Of a stretch of DNA of 16,296 nucleotides, positions 1-6,539 are shown piece by piece; position 1 is the stretch's first letter; every line of letters begins with the position of its first letter. Where the stretch lies: NCBI GenBank assembly GCA_943356515.1, contig CALRFM010000009.1:1-16296 (forward strand). Direction: 5' to 3'. Made by a program: the position numbers and the translations under genes. The stretch is from Patescibacteria group bacterium (GTDB lineage Bacteria; Patescibacteriota; Microgenomatia; UBA1406; GWC2-37-13). Below the pieces are notes generated by a model. The model made no database searches. It was not told the origin of the DNA and was given only the letters and a program-made list of their open reading frames with translations.

Positions 1-2
1 CC

Positions 3-80
3 CACACAACTGAACTATTGAAAAAATTAGACCCAGATCCTCCAATTCTTCCCCGTCAGCCACCAACTGAAGCAGTATAA
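3..80 (+). CDS. C-terminal end of a gene entering from the left edge
   Basis: The frame starting at base 3 is open from the window edge to a TAA at 78-80. It gives 25 residues with a proline-rich end (DPDPPILPRQPPTEAV). The body of the gene lies outside the window, so the product cannot be named. It ends 7 nt before the ATG at 88 and runs in the same direction. Its stop codon overlaps the -10 box of that next gene. The coding nature rests only on the open frame and spacing. Confidence 0.45.
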   Translation, partial: HTTELLKKLDPDPPILPRQPPTEAV

Positions 81-81
81 T
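76..81 (+). promoter_or_regulatory. -10 box of the gene at 88 (leaderless type)
   Basis: A perfect TATAAT is followed by 6 nt and then the ATG at 88, so transcription should begin at or next to the start codon. No convincing -35 is seen 17 bp upstream. The box overlaps the stop codon of the preceding gene. Confidence 0.55.
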
Positions 82-87
82 AGACTT

Positions 88-408
88 ATGAAATCCATCT
101 CCGACGTCCTTACCACCTTCGACCCTATGGAAGACAAATATATATCACGTGAGTTTCAAGCTTTTGGCGTATATTTGGGTGAGAAGTTAGATGATGCTCG
201 CCGCAAAAGCTTATATATAAAAATGAGTCGAGACCTGCCCCGCCCGGTACTGGAACAAGCACTTCGATTTGTAGTAGACGCCAATGCTCGCAATAAAGCT
301 GCCCTTTTTATGTGGAAACTGAAAGATATGAAAGTATTTGAAAAATATGGGTTCAATATGGGTGGAAAGAAGAAAAAGAATGGGGTGAAAGAGAAATTAG
401 TTAAGTGA
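88..408 (+). CDS. small hypothetical protein, 106 aa
   Basis: I do not recognise a named domain. The protein is charged and probably soluble and helical, with a middle part (about 45-80, RDLPRPVLEQALRFVVDANA and following) that looks like two amphipathic helices and a lysine-rich end (GGKKKKNGVKEKLVK) that could contact nucleic acid. There is no signal peptide or membrane segment. The start is set by a TATAAT ending 6 nt before the ATG. Its last 12 bases overlap, tail to tail, the end of the MazF-like toxin gene on the other strand. Function unknown. Confidence 0.75.
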   Translation: MKSISDVLTTFDPMEDKYISREFQAFGVYLGEKLDDARRKSLYIKMSRDLPRPVLEQALRFVVDANARNKAALFMWKLKDMKVFEKYGFNMGGKKKKNGVKEKLVK

Positions 409-738
409 GAATACTTCTTTTATTCCATTATGTACATCTGAATGATATTTTTTAGGAAGTATACCCAGTTCATTTTTGACTCTACTGACATGTATGGTAA
501 CAAGCTTATTAAGTCGAATAATTGAAGAAGTTTTTAACCCTGTCTGAACAAAGTCTTTTTCATTTTTCTCAATCTTGATATCTCCTAGTTGAGGTTTCCG
601 TAACATATTTGAGGTAATGGCTGCTACGATTAAATCACCGTATTTCTTACTTGGTTTTGTTAAAGTAAGAGCTGGGCGGAGTTTTGTATTGTTAGATTCA
701 GCAAAAGTAAAATCAATAAGGATTATTTTGTAAAACAT
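397..738 (-). CDS. MazF/PemK-family toxin (endoribonuclease)
   Basis: 113 aa. The N-terminus has the family's first strand and loop (YKIILIDFTFAESNNTKLRPALTL), where the RP after the loop (R21-P22) is the usual conserved pair. Further on come the VAAITSN strand and the usual end (RLNKLVTIHVSRVKNELGILPKK). MazF/PemK proteins are single-strand ribonucleases held inactive by a partner antitoxin. Here the antitoxin gene lies immediately upstream, with 2 nt between its TGA and this ATG, so the two are one operon. The common GDI start of the family is shortened to MFYKI. The 3' end overlaps the plus-strand gene at 88-408 by 12 bp. Cleavage site and activity are not predictable. Confidence 0.85.
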   Translation of the reverse strand: MFYKIILIDFTFAESNNTKLRPALTLTKPSKKYGDLIVAAITSNMLRKPQLGDIKIEKNEKDFVQTGLKTSSIIRLNKLVTIHVSRVKNELGILPKKYHSDVHNGIKEVFSLN

Positions 739-740
739 AA

Positions 741-1016
741 TCAGTAAGTAAAAGGTTTTTTTGCATCACTCATATGATATTCCACCTCGTCTTTATCATT
801 CACGTAAAAAGCATCTTGCGCAAGTGCCATCAATTCATCAGATGTAGGTTCTTTATCTAATTCCTTCTTAGTGTTGTTTTTAGTTGAGGCAATTTCTTTT
901 GATAGCACGACGCGAATAATTTCGGGATAGCTGAGAATAGGGTATTTTTTTTGCTGAAGATAATTGAGCGCTTTTTGCACTTCATCTGTCATTGAGATGC
1001 GTATTTGCTGTTTCAT
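741..1016 (-). CDS. antitoxin of the MazF-like toxin, ribbon-helix-helix-like
   Basis: 91 aa. The N-terminus (MKQQIRISMTDEVQKALNYLQQKKYPILSYPEIIRVVLSKEI) has the beta-strand, helix, helix pattern of CopG/MetJ-like DNA-binding antitoxins. The acidic second half (about 50-91) would be the toxin-binding tail. It is first in the operon and 2 nt from the toxin, as expected for an antitoxin. Antitoxins of this fold normally bind their own promoter as dimers with the toxin. The promoter here carries two identical palindromic sites, which fits autoregulation. The assignment of fold is by pattern only. Confidence 0.75.
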   Translation of the reverse strand: MKQQIRISMTDEVQKALNYLQQKKYPILSYPEIIRVVLSKEIASTKNNTKKELDKEPTSDELMALAQDAFYVNDKDEVEYHMSDAKKPFTY

Positions 1017-1032
1017 ATAATAATAAATGTGT

Positions 1033-1064
1033 CAATCATTGTCTATGATAGTACAATCATTGTC
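1033..1064 (-). promoter_or_regulatory. twin palindromic operator of the toxin-antitoxin operon
   Basis: CAATCATTGTC occurs at 1033-1043 and again at 1054-1064, exactly 21 bp apart, which is two helical turns. Each site contains a 9-bp palindrome CAAT-C-ATTG. One copy lies inside the -35/-10 spacer and the other just downstream of the -10 over the expected start of transcription. Binding of a dimeric ribbon-helix-helix antitoxin here would block RNA polymerase. The repeat is seen directly; the protein partner is inferred. Confidence 0.7.
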
Positions 1065-1073
1065 TTATGTCAA
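1045..1073 (-). promoter_or_regulatory. promoter of the antitoxin-toxin operon
   Basis: On the minus strand a perfect TTGACA (1068-1073) is followed by a 17-bp spacer and TATCAT (1045-1050). The predicted start near 1038 gives a leader of about 22 nt before the ATG at 1016. No Shine-Dalgarno is visible. Confidence 0.65.
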
Positions 1074-1094
1074 TAATAACCAACCTTGTGGTGA

Positions 1095-1268
1095 AGGAGA
1101 AAAAGACTTGAAGCGCTTCGATTGTATGTAGCAGATTCTCCAGACGATTTTCTAGAGCTATTGCGCAGACAGGCAGCCTATATCATAGGGTTAGAAGAAA
1201 GTGAACATGATACAGATAATTACGATCCCAAGAAAGCAAAACCAATAAATAGAAATGACTTCTTATAA
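1095..1268 (+). pseudogene. remnant of an unrecognised gene
   Basis: An open frame runs from after a TGA at 1092 to a TAA at 1266 and reads RRKRLEALRLYVADSPDDFL, then LELLRRQAAYIIGLEES and DNYDPKKAKPINRNDFL. The composition and amphipathic pattern look like real protein, but the frame has no ATG and only a TTG at 1122. The AAGGAG at 1094-1099 is out of register with that start. One base change near 1108 would join it to the neighbouring frame. It may therefore be the 3' end of a truncated or frameshifted gene. It ends just before a palindromic repeat, which may have caused the damage. Confidence 0.35.
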
Positions 1269-1271
1269 TAT

Positions 1272-1373
1272 TGTCATTCAGAGCGTAGCCACGTCTGACG
1301 TGGCGTAGCGAAGAATCCAGGAGTTTTTTTAGTACTGGATGCTTCCCCCGAGTATTCGGGGTCTGCATGACAG
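1272..1373. repeat. palindromic repeat A, TGTCATTC...GCATGACAG
   Basis: The element opens with TGTCATTC and ends with TGCATGACAG, so its tips are inverted. Inside are two perfect hairpins: GCCACGT, loop CTG, ACGTGGC (1288-1304) and CCCCGA, loop GTAT, TCGGGG (1346-1361). The part with TTCCCCCGAGT...TCGGGGTC is almost the same as in the repeat at 12305-12360. The phrase GCGAAGAATCC is typical of dispersed intergenic repeats in small AT-rich genomes. A further short hairpin CGACGC/GCGTCG follows at 1377-1391. The rest of 1392-1480 holds a run of nine C (1452-1460) and no gene I can support. Confidence 0.6.
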
Positions 1374-1480
1374 ACTCGACGCAGAGCGTCGGAGAATTAG
1401 ACCCAAGATGGGATTAAAAATAATTCAACCTCAGTGATTGACTGAGTATAGCCCCCCCCCACAAAACAGAATGTCATATT

Positions 1481-1542
1481 TGTCATCCCGAATTTATTTC
1501 GGGATCTTACTGTCAAGATGCTGAAACAAGTTCAGCATGACA
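1481..1542. repeat. palindromic repeat B, TGTCATCCCG...CAGCATGACA
   Basis: The tips TGTCAT and ATGACA are inverted. Two internal hairpins are visible: CCCGAA (1487-1492) with TTCGGG (1498-1503), and ATGCTGAA (1518-1525) with TTCAGCAT (1531-1538). It belongs to the same family as the repeats at 1272 and 12305 by its tips, although the core differs. The stretch 1543-1634 after it holds no gene I can support. Confidence 0.6.
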
Positions 1543-1634
1543 TATGATAATACTCGTCATTTTATTTTGCGGTTGCTGTAGTTGCAAAACTGGTACACTG
1601 AATTCATATGGAATTTCCTGAAGGCTTTATACGT

Positions 1635-2645
1635 TTAATCAAAATACCCCCACACCCAATATCCAACTGATCCGATTCCCTGCTCCATGAGATAGTCAAT
1701 TTTGACCTCAACGGATTCTTTATCTTCATACCATAACTCATGATCAAATCCTTCATTATCGGTGAATAAGATATGTTTTTCTGCAGATATTGGATCGACT
1801 ATTGCACCATCTTCATCAATCTCATTGAGTGGCACTGCAACAGCCGGCTTGAGAGGTAAACCCTGCTTGCCTAATGTCCAATCGTAGCCATACATACCAA
1901 AGACCACAGTGATATCTTCTGGTGACATGATGGTGGTAAAATCGGTAATCATTTCTTTGAATTGAACGAAGGGGAAATTTGGACCTGGCTCTCCCCTACT
2001 TTTATGGAAGTCATACGCCATGATGTATATATGATCTAAATGATTAGCCAGCGCGGCCACATCATAGGGCCGCGCTCTATAAAATACGTCGCCATATATG
2101 GTCATACTGAGAGTAAGATCTTCATGTTGAACCTCATCTGCAAAACGCTCTACAAATAAAGTGATCTTATCTTTCGAATCTTCAAAGGGAATAACGCCAA
2201 GTTCTAAATCAAGTACAATGCCATCAAAGCCATACTCGTTTGCAAGCTCAACTGATTGGCCAATGACTGACGTCTGACGACTAACATCTTCTAATATATC
2301 GAGGCTCACATCGTCGTCGAGCATACGAATGGTCAACAATCTTTGCTGACGGCTCGATGTGTTGGTAATAAATGGCTCTATATTCTTAAATCCTGCATCG
2401 GCAATCATAATGCCAGATGAGTCCGGCGCCACGCCAAAGTATATGAGCCTGTCGTATTCTGACAAATCATCAGATGAGCTTGGAATATTCCAGTAAGGAA
2501 TAAATATGCTCGAGGAGATGGTAGTAACTGATTCAGATAATTGATCAGTACGTTCTTCCTTCTGATTCGTGTTTGGTTGATTTATTTCACCATTCTCAAA
2601 AGCGGCAATGAGGAGGAATACTATTGCAATAACAACCCATTTCAT
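1635..2645 (-). CDS. secreted GH18-like glycoside hydrolase family protein
   Basis: 336 aa. Residues 1-16 are a hydrophobic export signal or membrane anchor, followed by a polar linker to about 45 and then a TIM-barrel-like domain. The fourth-strand signature FDGIVLDLE (140-148) matches the GH18 pattern DGxDxDxE with the catalytic glutamate at 148. The second aspartate position is V144. MAYDFH (209-214) and the end GSVGYWVWGYFD are also typical of chitinase-like and spore-cortex YaaH/SleL-like members. The likely substrate is a cell-wall or surface glycan outside the membrane. The ATG at 2645 is supported by TATAAT 6 nt upstream. Activity is uncertain because of the altered motif. Confidence 0.8.
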   Translation of the reverse strand: MKWVVIAIVFLLIAAFENGEINQPNTNQKEERTDQLSESVTTISSSIFIPYWNIPSSSDDLSEYDRLIYFGVAPDSSGIMIADAGFKNIEPFITNTSSRQQRLLTIRMLDDDVSLDILEDVSRQTSVIGQSVELANEYGFDGIVLDLELGVIPFEDSKDKITLFVERFADEVQHEDLTLSMTIYGDVFYRARPYDVAALANHLDHIYIMAYDFHKSRGEPGPNFPFVQFKEMITDFTTIMSPEDITVVFGMYGYDWTLGKQGLPLKPAVAVPLNEIDEDGAIVDPISAEKHILFTDNEGFDHELWYEDKESVEVKIDYLMEQGIGSVGYWVWGYFD

Positions 2646-2651
2646 ACGGTA

Positions 2652-2657
2652 ATTATA
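2652..2657 (-). promoter_or_regulatory. -10 box of the GH18-like gene (leaderless type)
   Basis: On the minus strand TGGTATAAT gives a perfect -10 with the extended TGN element. It ends 6 nt before the ATG at 2645, so the mRNA should start at the initiation codon. No good -35 is seen. Confidence 0.6.
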
Positions 2658-2676
2658 CCAAATATCTCATAGTAAA

Positions 2677-2718
2677 AGGGGCTACCCCGATTACTATAGA
2701 CATTTCGGGGTAGCCCCT
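2677..2718. repeat. perfect 14-bp stem hairpin between divergent promoters
   Basis: AGGGGCTACCCCGA (2677-2690) is the exact reverse complement of 2705-2718, with a 14-nt loop. On the minus strand it is followed by TTTTAC, so it could terminate transcripts coming leftward across the transaldolase gene. On the plus strand it is followed by A-rich sequence. It sits between the promoters of two divergent genes, which is an odd place for a gene-end terminator. An insulator or a mobile palindrome are alternatives. Confidence 0.65.
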
Positions 2719-2729
2719 ATAAAAAAACT

Positions 2730-2757
2730 TTGCACTTTGAATTTTGAACTGTATAAT
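2730..2757 (+). promoter_or_regulatory. promoter of the transaldolase gene (leaderless type)
   Basis: TTGCAC (2730-2735), a 16-bp spacer and a perfect TATAAT (2752-2757). The ATG at 2764 follows after 6 nt, so the transcript should start at the initiation codon. This promoter also decides the start: an in-frame upstream ATG at 2737 lies inside the promoter and cannot be used from it. Confidence 0.7.
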
Positions 2758-2763
2758 TGTTTC

Positions 2764-3648
2764 ATGACAATCAAACGACCACGAATATTTTTAGATTCTG
2801 GAGACCCTGCAGAAACTCATAAGGCGAAAAGCATATTGGGATTTTTAGATGGACAAACCACCAACCCTAGTTTGGTTGCCAAAAATCCAGAAATTCAAGC
2901 GTATCTTGCTACGGGGAAGAAGCTTACGGAGGTTGAACTTCTGAACAAATACAAAGAACTTATCGGTGAACTGCAAAAAACCGTTGCTGGACCTCTTTCA
3001 GTAGAAACCTATGCCGACTGGACAACCACTGCAGAAGACATGTTGGAACAGGCATACGACATGAAAACCTGGGGCCGAAATATCTATATTAAATTCCCTA
3101 CCATTCCAGAAGGAATAAAAGCGGCACACAAATTTGTTACTGAAGGCGGAAGCGTAAATATGACTCTGGTGTTTGATCAAGTACAGGCTGCTGCAGTATA
3201 TACCGCAACCATGCCTACCATAAAACCAGCATTTATTTCTCCATTTATGGGCAGATGGGATGACAGAGGCTACAAAGGCATAGATCTCATAAAAAATATC
3301 ATTAAGATGTATAAAAACTTCAACAAGATTCGAAATGAACGCAGAGTCCACGTGGAGGTTCTTGCTGCTTCCATACGAACCATGGATCATTTCTATTCTG
3401 CTATTGTGTTGGGAGCAGACATACTTACTGTTCCCCTTTCTATCATTCAAGAATGGGTCGATAACGAGCAATGGATGCCTGATACTACCTACCGATCAGA
3501 AATAAAGGGTCTTAAAAACTTAGTGTACCAAGATCTCCCCTATCATGATGATTATATGAGCTACCCTGTAGAACACGTTGAAGGATCACTGCTTGACGAA
3601 GGTGTAGGCAAATTTGTAAAAGACTGGAAAAGTCTTCTGACTAGCTAA
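2764..3648 (+). CDS. tal: transaldolase family protein
   Basis: 294 aa. Transaldolase moves a three-carbon dihydroxyacetone unit between sugar phosphates in the non-oxidative pentose phosphate pathway, in the cytoplasm. Visible signatures are FLDSGDP (9-15) for the first strand, DGQTTNPSLVAK (29-40), IYIKFP with the expected Schiff-base lysine K110, the SVNMTLVFDQVQA segment (130-141), ISPFMGRWDDRG (158-169) and EVLAASIR (198-205), where the family usually has an AS-R motif near the phosphate site. The length is between the short fructose-6-phosphate aldolase type and classical TalB. The ATG at 2764 (MTIKRP) is chosen over the ATG at 2737 because the latter lies in the promoter. No terminator is seen after it. 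Confidence 0.88.
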   Translation: MTIKRPRIFLDSGDPAETHKAKSILGFLDGQTTNPSLVAKNPEIQAYLATGKKLTEVELLNKYKELIGELQKTVAGPLSVETYADWTTTAEDMLEQAYDMKTWGRNIYIKFPTIPEGIKAAHKFVTEGGSVNMTLVFDQVQAAAVYTATMPTIKPAFISPFMGRWDDRGYKGIDLIKNIIKMYKNFNKIRNERRVHVEVLAASIRTMDHFYSAIVLGADILTVPLSIIQEWVDNEQWMPDTTYRSEIKGLKNLVYQDLPYHDDYMSYPVEHVEGSLLDEGVGKFVKDWKSLLTS

Positions 3649-3661
3649 GAAATAACTCTTC

Positions 3662-3690
3662 TTGACAAACACTTTTTTATTCTCCATAAT
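3662..3690 (+). promoter_or_regulatory. promoter of the glutaredoxin-like gene
   Basis: A perfect TTGACA (3662-3667), a 17-bp spacer and CATAAT (3685-3690) predict a start near 3697 and a leader of about 29 nt. A second possible -10 (TATTAT, 3711-3716) lies 9 nt before the ATG and could give an almost leaderless transcript. Confidence 0.5.
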
Positions 3691-3725
3691 CAGTACAGTT
3701 ATACTAATTATATTATTTCCAACTT

Positions 3726-4418
3726 ATGAAAGTAACTATCTATACTATTAACGATTGTAAATTCTCTCAAGCTGAAAAGGATTATTTAAAAACCAATAAT
3801 ATCGCTTTTGAAGAGAAAAATGTAGAGCAAAATAGAGACTTTCTGACAGAAATGCTTGGTATTTCAGAGAATTTTGCCGGAACTCCCGTAACGAAGATTG
3901 AAAAAGATGACGGAACTAGCAATGTATTGAAAGGCTTTACTCAAGAGGAATTTGATAAAGAATTGGGTATTCTCACAACACCATCTATAACCCCAGCACA
4001 AGACATAATGTCACCTATGCCTTCTATGCCGCCAAGAGAAGTGACTATGCCAGATACCGCGTCATCGAATCTGACTCGATCAAACGCGGCTAGCGCCCCA
4101 GAGCCAGCACCCATGGACATAAGCCCAATAAGTTTATCTGACATGTCAACAACTCCAGCAGTAGATACTCAAACCATGCCTATTTCCCTTTCAGATAGTC
4201 CAATGCCATCCACCGTGCCAAATATGCCAATATCTGCCCCGACAGTGGTAAGTGCTCCACCCGTGACTGGTACGCCTCCTGCAGATGCACTAAACTCAGT
4301 GCTGGAAAACTTGCAAAGTCAAGTAAATACCCCAGCAGTACCTGCCTCGCCGGCAGGCAGGCCTGCGCCAGTAAAACCAGCTATTGATCCGTATGCACCA
4401 ACAATAACAAATGTGTAA
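3726..4418 (+). CDS. glutaredoxin-like protein with a long proline-rich tail
   Basis: 230 aa. Residues 1-82 look like a thioredoxin-fold glutaredoxin: a starting strand MKVTIYTI, the redox site C11-K-F-S14 (a single-cysteine CxxS form), GTPVTKI with the cis-proline P54 and a closing GFTQEEFDKEL helix. Residues 86-230 are low complexity, rich in Pro, Met, Ser, Thr and Ala with repeated MP, SMPP and PISLSD phrases. The tail has no signal peptide and no membrane segment. Two palindromic repeats are embedded in the tail (DNA 4057-4089 and 4341-4366). The fold would suggest a thiol redox or iron-sulfur role; what the tail does is unknown. It stands alone behind its own promoter. Confidence 0.75.
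   Translation: MKVTIYTINDCKFSQAEKDYLKTNNIAFEEKNVEQNRDFLTEMLGISENFAGTPVTKIEKDDGTSNVLKGFTQEEFDKELGILTTPSITPAQDIMSPMPSMPPREVTMPDTASSNLTRSNAASAPEPAPMDISPISLSDMSTTPAVDTQTMPISLSDSPMPSTVPNMPISAPTVVSAPPVTGTPPADALNSVLENLQSQVNTPAVPASPAGRPAPVKPAIDPYAPTITNV
4057..4089. repeat. in-gene nested palindrome, copy 1
   Basis: A 33-bp element CCGCG...CGCGG lies inside the proline-rich tail of the glutaredoxin-like gene. It matches the reverse complement of 6965-6997 with one difference, and similarity weakens but continues for about 20 bp further (CTAGCGCCCC versus CTAACGCTCC). It encodes AS-SNLTRS-NA in frame. Confidence 0.75.
4341..4366. repeat. GC-rich CCTGCC/GGCAGG palindrome inside the coding tail
   Basis: CCTGCC (4341-4346) can pair with GGCAGG at 4352-4357 or 4356-4361, and GCAGGC copies can pair with GCCTGC at 4361-4366. 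It is much richer in GC than the surrounding gene and encodes PASPAGRPAP. It looks like a second, different palindrome accepted in frame by the unstructured tail. Confidence 0.5.
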
Positions 4419-4450
4419 TGCGATAGGTCAAATGTCAATGACAAAGATTG

Positions 4451-4475
4451 GATCCCCGCATCCGCGAGGATGACA
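4451..4475. repeat. short palindromic repeat C, GATCCCCGC...GAGGATGACA
   Basis: The sequence GGATCCCCGCATCCGCGAGG, followed by ATGACA, forms an imperfect hairpin between the convergent ends of the glutaredoxin-like gene and dnaB. The ATGACA tip matches the other TGTCAT/ATGACA repeats. The left half (TGTCAATGACA, 4433-4443) is degenerate. It may double as a weak gene-end structure. Confidence 0.45.
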
Positions 4476-4488
4476 AGTAGATTTTAAA

Positions 4489-5835
4489 CTATACTTGCAT
4501 CTTATCTACGCTGTAGAATTTGACTCTATCTCCTCTGAACATCAGATCAATCTCGCCCGTTGGCCCGTTTCGGTGTTTTGCAATAAATATTTTTACCATA
4601 CGCTTGCTGGCATCGAGTAAATCTTCACTCTCGTCTTCTGCATAAATAAACATAACGACGTCAGCGTCTTGTTCTATTGCTCCCGATTCACGCAAATCGG
4701 CAAGTTGTGGCTTTTTGCTCCCACGAGCTTCGACCGACCGATTGAGCTGAGACAAGGCAAGTACGGGAATCTTAAGCTCACGCGCTAAGTTTTTGAGCCC
4801 TTGAGAGATGTACGATACTTCGTTTACGCGAGATTCAAACTTCTTACCTCCAACTGCAAGTTGTAGGTAATCGACCACCAGGAGTCCCAATCCCCGTTCA
4901 GATTTGAGCTTACGCGCCTTGGTGCGCATTTCCAAAATAGATAATCCTGGGGTATCATCAATATAAATAGGAGCTTCAGCAAGCTCTCCCATGGCATCTA
5001 CTATCTTTTTCGTATCATCATTAGACAATTTGCCGGTTTTCAGCCGCCAGGCATCTATATCTGCTTGCCCGACAAGGAGCCGGTCAACAAGCTCTTCCTT
5101 GCTCATTTCAAGCGAGAAAAACCCCACGGGTTGCTTCTCGTTCATAGCAACATTCAGAGCAATATTCAAGGCAAATGTGGTCTTTCCTACACCAGGACGT
5201 GCTGCCAAGACAATAAGATTTGAATCCTGCAAACCTGATAATTTTGCATCAAGTGAAGAAAATCCCGTAGGAATTCCTCTATTTTTTTTGCCACTTTTCA
5301 TGAATTCTTCCAGTTGTTCAAACGTTTCGCCAAGTACTTCTTTGAGCTCAATAAAATCCCGATGTTGATGTTCCTGGGCAAGCGCGAAAATATCTGACTC
5401 AATAGTGTCTATGAGCTCACGCACATCTCCTTCTGCGCCAAATGCGCGCTCAACTGAGCGTGAAGCTAGGTCAATGAGTTGACGCTTGGTGTACAGAGCT
5501 TTAACAATCTGACCGTATTTTTCTATGTAGGCTGAAGTAGGTACCGCATTGATGAGCTCAGTAAGGTATTTGGCTCCTCCTACCGTTCCAGCAGTTCCCT
5601 TTTCAGTAAGTTCATTTTTGAGCGTTACGATATCTATCGGTTGTTGCTGCTCAAATAGTTCGAGCATACTATCAAAGATGAGCTGGTGAGCTCGAACATA
5701 AAAGAATTTGGATTTTAAAAATTCTGCAACCAGAGATATGGCGGTAGAATCGATAAGAATAGCACCCAATACCGATTTTTCTGCTTCGAGATCATGCGGA
5801 GGCGTTTTATACAGGGAAGAATTAGATTCACTCAT
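4489..5835 (-). CDS. dnaB: replicative DNA helicase DnaB
   Basis: 448 aa, the usual length. DnaB is the hexameric, ATP-driven helicase that opens DNA at the replication fork and recruits primase. The N-terminal primase-binding domain begins with PPHDLEAEKSVLGAIL (12-27). The RecA-like domain has Walker A AARPGVGKTT (211-220, K218), FSLEMSKEEL, Walker B LLVVD (318-322), ALSQLNR (360-366), the ESGAIEQDAD segment (383-392) and a KHRNG end motif (420-424). All key residues are present, with no intein. The ATG overlaps the stop of the upstream hydrolase gene (ATGA), so translation is probably coupled. The 3' end faces the glutaredoxin-like gene. Confidence 0.97.
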   Translation of the reverse strand: MSESNSSLYKTPPHDLEAEKSVLGAILIDSTAISLVAEFLKSKFFYVRAHQLIFDSMLELFEQQQPIDIVTLKNELTEKGTAGTVGGAKYLTELINAVPTSAYIEKYGQIVKALYTKRQLIDLASRSVERAFGAEGDVRELIDTIESDIFALAQEHQHRDFIELKEVLGETFEQLEEFMKSGKKNRGIPTGFSSLDAKLSGLQDSNLIVLAARPGVGKTTFALNIALNVAMNEKQPVGFFSLEMSKEELVDRLLVGQADIDAWRLKTGKLSNDDTKKIVDAMGELAEAPIYIDDTPGLSILEMRTKARKLKSERGLGLLVVDYLQLAVGGKKFESRVNEVSYISQGLKNLARELKIPVLALSQLNRSVEARGSKKPQLADLRESGAIEQDADVVMFIYAEDESEDLLDASKRMVKIFIAKHRNGPTGEIDLMFRGDRVKFYSVDKMQV

Positions 5836-6482
5836 ATGCTCATCACTACTACTCTTTGTTCATCGAGGGAAAGAGATTCCTTCTTAATCGTTAGCTTGTC
5901 TACTGGCTGAACTCCTTCTGTGCTTATTTCTTTCACAAATGCGTCTACAGATTGAAGTTGAGCAAATATTGATTGGTCAAGTCCCGCTTGCTGATAATGC
6001 ATGGGGATGATGATGATTGGCTCTATTTCGTTTACTACCTTCATGGCGGCAGCTGCGGTTATGCTGTATATGCCGCCTACAGGAACGCAAAGAATGTCTA
6101 CTTCGCCGATTGCATTGATGGTATTTTCTGATAACGGATGGCCCAAATCTCCACAATGCAATATAGTTATTCCTTCAATTTCAAATTTATACATCACATT
6201 TGGGCCTCGTTCTGATCCTTCTGTGCCATCGTGAAAACTAGAAAATCCAGTAACACGTACTTCATTCTTTTCATATTCTCCTGGCCACGTAAGCACAAGA
6301 GGTTCTCCTTTTATGCCTGCAATATAATTATGATCCTTATGATCGTGAGAAATAGTTACCATATCTGCTTCAATAGGGGGGAATTTGAGCCCAGTATAGC
6401 TTGGATCAAACGGATCGGTTACTACATTTGCGTCTTTAGAACGAAAGAGAAAAGAAGAATGACCTAAATATTTGATATCCAT
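5832..6482 (-). CDS. metallo-beta-lactamase-fold metal-dependent hydrolase (UlaG/UPF0173-like)
   Basis: 216 aa. The first strand MDIKYLGHSSFLF and TDPFDP loop, followed by the metal-binding motif SHDHKDH (45-51; H46, H48, D50, H51), mark an MBL-fold hydrolase. Later metal-site candidates are ILHCGDLGH (about 107-115) and IIPMHY (about 178-183). Relatives in the UlaG-like group act on phosphodiester or lactone substrates, but the substrate cannot be read here. It is cytoplasmic, with no signal peptide. It precedes dnaB with a 4-nt ATGA overlap, so the two are co-expressed; a functional link to replication is not implied by that alone. Confidence 0.85.
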   Translation of the reverse strand: MDIKYLGHSSFLFRSKDANVVTDPFDPSYTGLKFPPIEADMVTISHDHKDHNYIAGIKGEPLVLTWPGEYEKNEVRVTGFSSFHDGTEGSERGPNVMYKFEIEGITILHCGDLGHPLSENTINAIGEVDILCVPVGGIYSITAAAAMKVVNEIEPIIIIPMHYQQAGLDQSIFAQLQSVDAFVKEISTEGVQPVDKLTIKKESLSLDEQRVVVMSI

Positions 6483-6492
6483 AGTACGTAAT

Positions 6493-6521
6493 AGATTACC
6501 AGACGGATGTCATATTAACAA
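6493..6521 (-). promoter_or_regulatory. promoter of the hydrolase-dnaB operon
   Basis: On the minus strand TTGTTA (6516-6521), a 17-bp spacer and TAATCT (6493-6498). The -10 ends 10 nt before the ATG at 6482, so the leader would be only a few bases long. Confidence 0.45.
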
Positions 6522-6539
6522 GAAGAATTACAGAAATGG

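Noticed and set aside
1183..1368. Minus-strand 61-codon frame across repeat A
   Set aside because: It is made of repeat sequence and the shadow of the plus-strand remnant, with no start signals.
1452..1460. Run of nine C as a phase-variation tract
   Set aside because: It is not inside or directly before any gene I can support, so there is nothing for it to switch.
2737..2763. Upstream ATG start for transaldolase
   Set aside because: It lies between the -35 and -10 boxes, so it is not on the transcript from this promoter.
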